A DNA stretch of 6,780 nucleotides, taken from an uncultured Planctomycetaceae bacterium (lineage in GTDB: Bacteria; Planctomycetota; Planctomycetia; Pirellulales; UBA1268). This document shows, in pieces, positions 5,059-6,780 of the stretch. Position 1 is the first letter of the stretch. Every line of letters starts with the position of its first letter. The stretch spans positions 1 through 6,780 of the forward strand of contig CAISKG010000228.1 of the NCBI GenBank assembly GCA_903885855.1. Reading direction: 5' to 3'. Below the pieces are notes generated by a model, which saw nothing but the letters and a program-made list of their open reading frames with translations, was not told the origin of the DNA and made no database searches. Both the position numbers and the translations under genes were made by a program.

Positions 5059-6780
5059 TCATGGCATCCTCCGCGGCTCCCCCCCCTCCTCGATCCGCCA
5101 GTAGGCGCCGGGCCCGAGGCGGAGCTCGTCGACGCGGCCGGAGGGCCAGCGGATCGTGACCTCGGCGTCGTCGTCGCCGTCGGGGAGGGCGAAGAGCAGC
5201 CGGGGATCGTGGACCGAGAGGTAGCTGCCCCCCGAGGACACCGGCCGCACGACGGTCCGCCCGCCGCAGCGCACCTCCACCCGGCCGCCCACCGGCGGGA
5301 CACGGTTCGGCGTGCGCAGGTCGAGGCCGAGGAAGCGGCCGGGAGGGGCGGTGTCGTCGCGGAGGAGGGCCACCGGGGTCGTGTTGTGGCTGACCGCGAT
5401 GTCGAGATCGCCGTCGTCGTCGTAGTCGGCCCCCGCCGCGGCCCGGCCGAGCCACCGGCCCGAGAAATACTCCCCGCCGACGGCGTCGGAGACGTCGGCG
5501 AACGTGCCGTTGGGCTCCTGGTGGAGCAGCTGCGGCTGCATCAGGTAGGGATCGACGTTCGGGCCGAGGACGTGGCCGGTGGCGACGAACAGATCCATGC
5601 GGCCGTCGCGGTCCCAATCGAGGCCGACGCAGCCGAAGCCGAGGTTGTGGAGGCTGGTGGCGGCGATGCGCGTGCGCCGGCTCACGTCCACGAACGACAG
5701 CTGCCCGAGGTTCTGGTAGAGCGTGTTCTTCGCCCGGTAGAAGTGCGTCAGGAAGAGGTCGGTGCGGGCGTCGCCGTCGAGATCCTCGGCGACGACCCCC
5801 ATCGAGGCCTCGTTCTCGCCGTCGTCGCTGACCGCGCAGCCCGAGGCGATGGCGACGTCCTCGTAGCGGATGCCGGGGGAACCGCCGGTGGGCCGGGAGA
5901 CCCACAGGTAGTTGGGGCACATGTCGTTGGCCACGTAGACCTCCGGGGCGAGGTCGCCGTCGAGGTCGACGATCGACAGCGCCAGCCCCTTGCCCCGGCC
6001 GTCACGCTCCACGAAGCCCAGCTCCTCCGACCGCTCGGCGAAGGTGCCGTCGCCACGCGAGATCCACACCTGATCCTGCTCGCCGGCGTATTCACCGGGC
6101 CCGCAGTAGCCGCGGCCGCCGGAGAAGTCGCAGGCCTTGTTGTTGTCGAGGCTGTTGTCGAGGAAGGTGCAGGCGTAGACGTCGAGATTGCCGTCGCGGT
6201 CGAGGTCGGCGAAGGCGGCGCTGGTGCCCCAGCGGCGGAAATCGATCCCCGCGGAGGCGCTCACGTCGCTGTAGGTGCCGTCGCCGTTGTTGCGGAGGAG
6301 GACGGCGGGGCCGAAGTTCGCCAGGTAGATGTCGGGGAAACCGTCGGCGTCGTAGTCCCCGACGGCGATCCCCTGGCCGTAGTGGTCGTCGGCGACGCCG
6401 GCCGGCGACGAAACGTCGCGGAAGCCGGCGCCGCGCCCACCCCGGTAGAGCCGGTCGCGGTGCTCGCCGTCACCCGTCGCCCCCTCGGCGAGCCTGCAGC
6501 CCTCGGTGAGGTAGAGGTCGAGCCGGCCGTCCTGGTCGTAGTCGAGCCAGGCCGCGCCGCCCCCCATCGTCTCGGCGATCAGCCAATGACCCGAGGGCTG
6601 GTCGTTGTAGTAGGTGAAGTCGATCCCGGCGTCGCGGGCGACGTCCACGAAGCGGGGGACCACCGCCAGCGGCGGCGGGCTCGGCCGCGACACCGGGGCC
6701 GAGGCCTGCTGCACCGCCCCGGGCGCCTGCGGCGCGGTGGCCGCCGCCTTGGGGGCCTTGCCGGGCGCGCCGCCGCGGCC
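5059..6780 (-). CDS. CRTAC1 family protein: FG-GAP/VCBS beta-propeller with C-terminal ASPIC/UnbV domain (5' end outside window)
   Basis: The frame stays open to the right edge. Counting from the GTG at 6714 it has 551 residues, but the 22 codons upstream continue as an Ala/Pro/Gly/Lys-rich linker (KAPKAAATAPQAPGA), so the true start and any signal peptide probably lie outside the window. Numbering from that GTG: FVDVARDAGIDF at 22-33 is the usual family opening. Seven calcium-binding-type DxDxDG loops, one per propeller blade, start at Asp58, 120, 170, 250, 311, 366 and 430, most followed by hydrophobic DLYL/DIYLAN/DVYACT strands. The fourth (DLDGDLAPE) and fifth (DLDGDARTD) lack the usual Gly. 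A Cys-containing insertion (Cys182, 195, 204) sits between blades three and four. The UnbV domain occupies about 459-541, with GGRVEVRCGGRT, SGGSYLS, DPRLLFALP and RWPSGRVDEL. Family members are normally secreted and bind calcium through the loops; their molecular function in bacteria is mostly unknown. The TPR gene follows 46 bp downstream, probably in the same operon. Confidence 0.93.
   Translation of the reverse strand, partial: GRGGAPGKAPKAAATAPQAPGAVQQASAPVSRPSPPPLAVVPRFVDVARDAGIDFTYYNDQPSGHWLIAETMGGGAAWLDYDQDGRLDLYLTEGCRLAEGATGDGEHRDRLYRGGRGAGFRDVSSPAGVADDHYGQGIAVGDYDADGFPDIYLANFGPAVLLRNNGDGTYSDVSASAGIDFRRWGTSAAFADLDRDGNLDVYACTFLDNSLDNNKACDFSGGRGYCGPGEYAGEQDQVWISRGDGTFAERSEELGFVERDGRGKGLALSIVDLDGDLAPEVYVANDMCPNYLWVSRPTGGSPGIRYEDVAIASGCAVSDDGENEASMGVVAEDLDGDARTDLFLTHFYRAKNTLYQNLGQLSFVDVSRRTRIAATSLHNLGFGCVGLDWDRDGRMDLFVATGHVLGPNVDPYLMQPQLLHQEPNGTFADVSDAVGGEYFSGRWLGRAAAGADYDDDGDLDIAVSHNTTPVALLRDDTAPPGRFLGLDLRTPNRVPPVGGRVEVRCGGRTVVRPVSSGGSYLSVHDPRLLFALPDGDDDAEVTIRWPSGRVDELRLGPGAYWRIEEGGEPRRMP

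Noticed and set aside
3747..5159. A 470-codon plus-strand open frame opposite the minus-strand TPR gene.
   Set aside because: It mirrors the real TPR gene; its repeating GGG/RRLGE/ARA pattern is the complement of TPR codons, and it has no domain or ribosome binding site.
5160..6660. Frequent GTC/GAC-rich runs that look like trinucleotide repeats.
   Set aside because: They are Asp and Gly codons of the repeated DxDxDG calcium loops, explained by the protein rather than by a DNA repeat.

Overview
The window is very GC-rich (about 70% by eye) and looks like a piece of a Planctomycetota chromosome. The main evidence is a DUF1559-family pseudopilin with both the prepilin cleavage signal and the H-X9-DG motif, a family expanded in planctomycetes. 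A CRTAC1-type FG-GAP/UnbV protein and a DUF1501-like Tat leader fit the same phylum. I cannot name genus or species. I see no tRNA, rRNA, CRISPR array, transposase or phage gene.

Layout. At the left edge, on the minus strand, is a short ORF with a twin-arginine leader. It looks like the start of a DUF1501-type exported protein, but its frame closes after 69 codons. A divergent gap of about 420 bp follows, with a candidate sigma70-type promoter. Next on the plus strand is the DUF1559 pseudopilin (640-1701), closed by a perfect 14-bp hairpin terminator. It is followed by a membrane-anchored TPR-like protein (1840-3207) and a 63-residue putative lipoprotein (3282-3473). These last two are probably co-transcribed. 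About 90 bp containing two GC-rich inverted repeats separates them from a convergent minus-strand pair: a CRTAC1-family protein (5059 to beyond the right edge) and, 46 bp downstream of it, a second membrane-anchored TPR protein (3564-5012).

How the genes may work together. Every product here carries an export or membrane signal: Tat leader, type IV prepilin leader, two N-in/C-out transmembrane anchors and a probable lipobox. The CRTAC1 beta-propeller is of a type normally secreted, although its own leader lies outside the window. The two TPR proteins, which face each other across the convergent junction, align without gaps from the end of the membrane helix into the first helical repeats (19 of 51 identical). 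They look like diverged paralogues. A reasonable but unproven reading is a cell-surface or periplasmic assembly set: pseudopilin, lipoprotein, TPR scaffolds and a calcium-binding propeller. No enzyme activity can be assigned to any of the genes.
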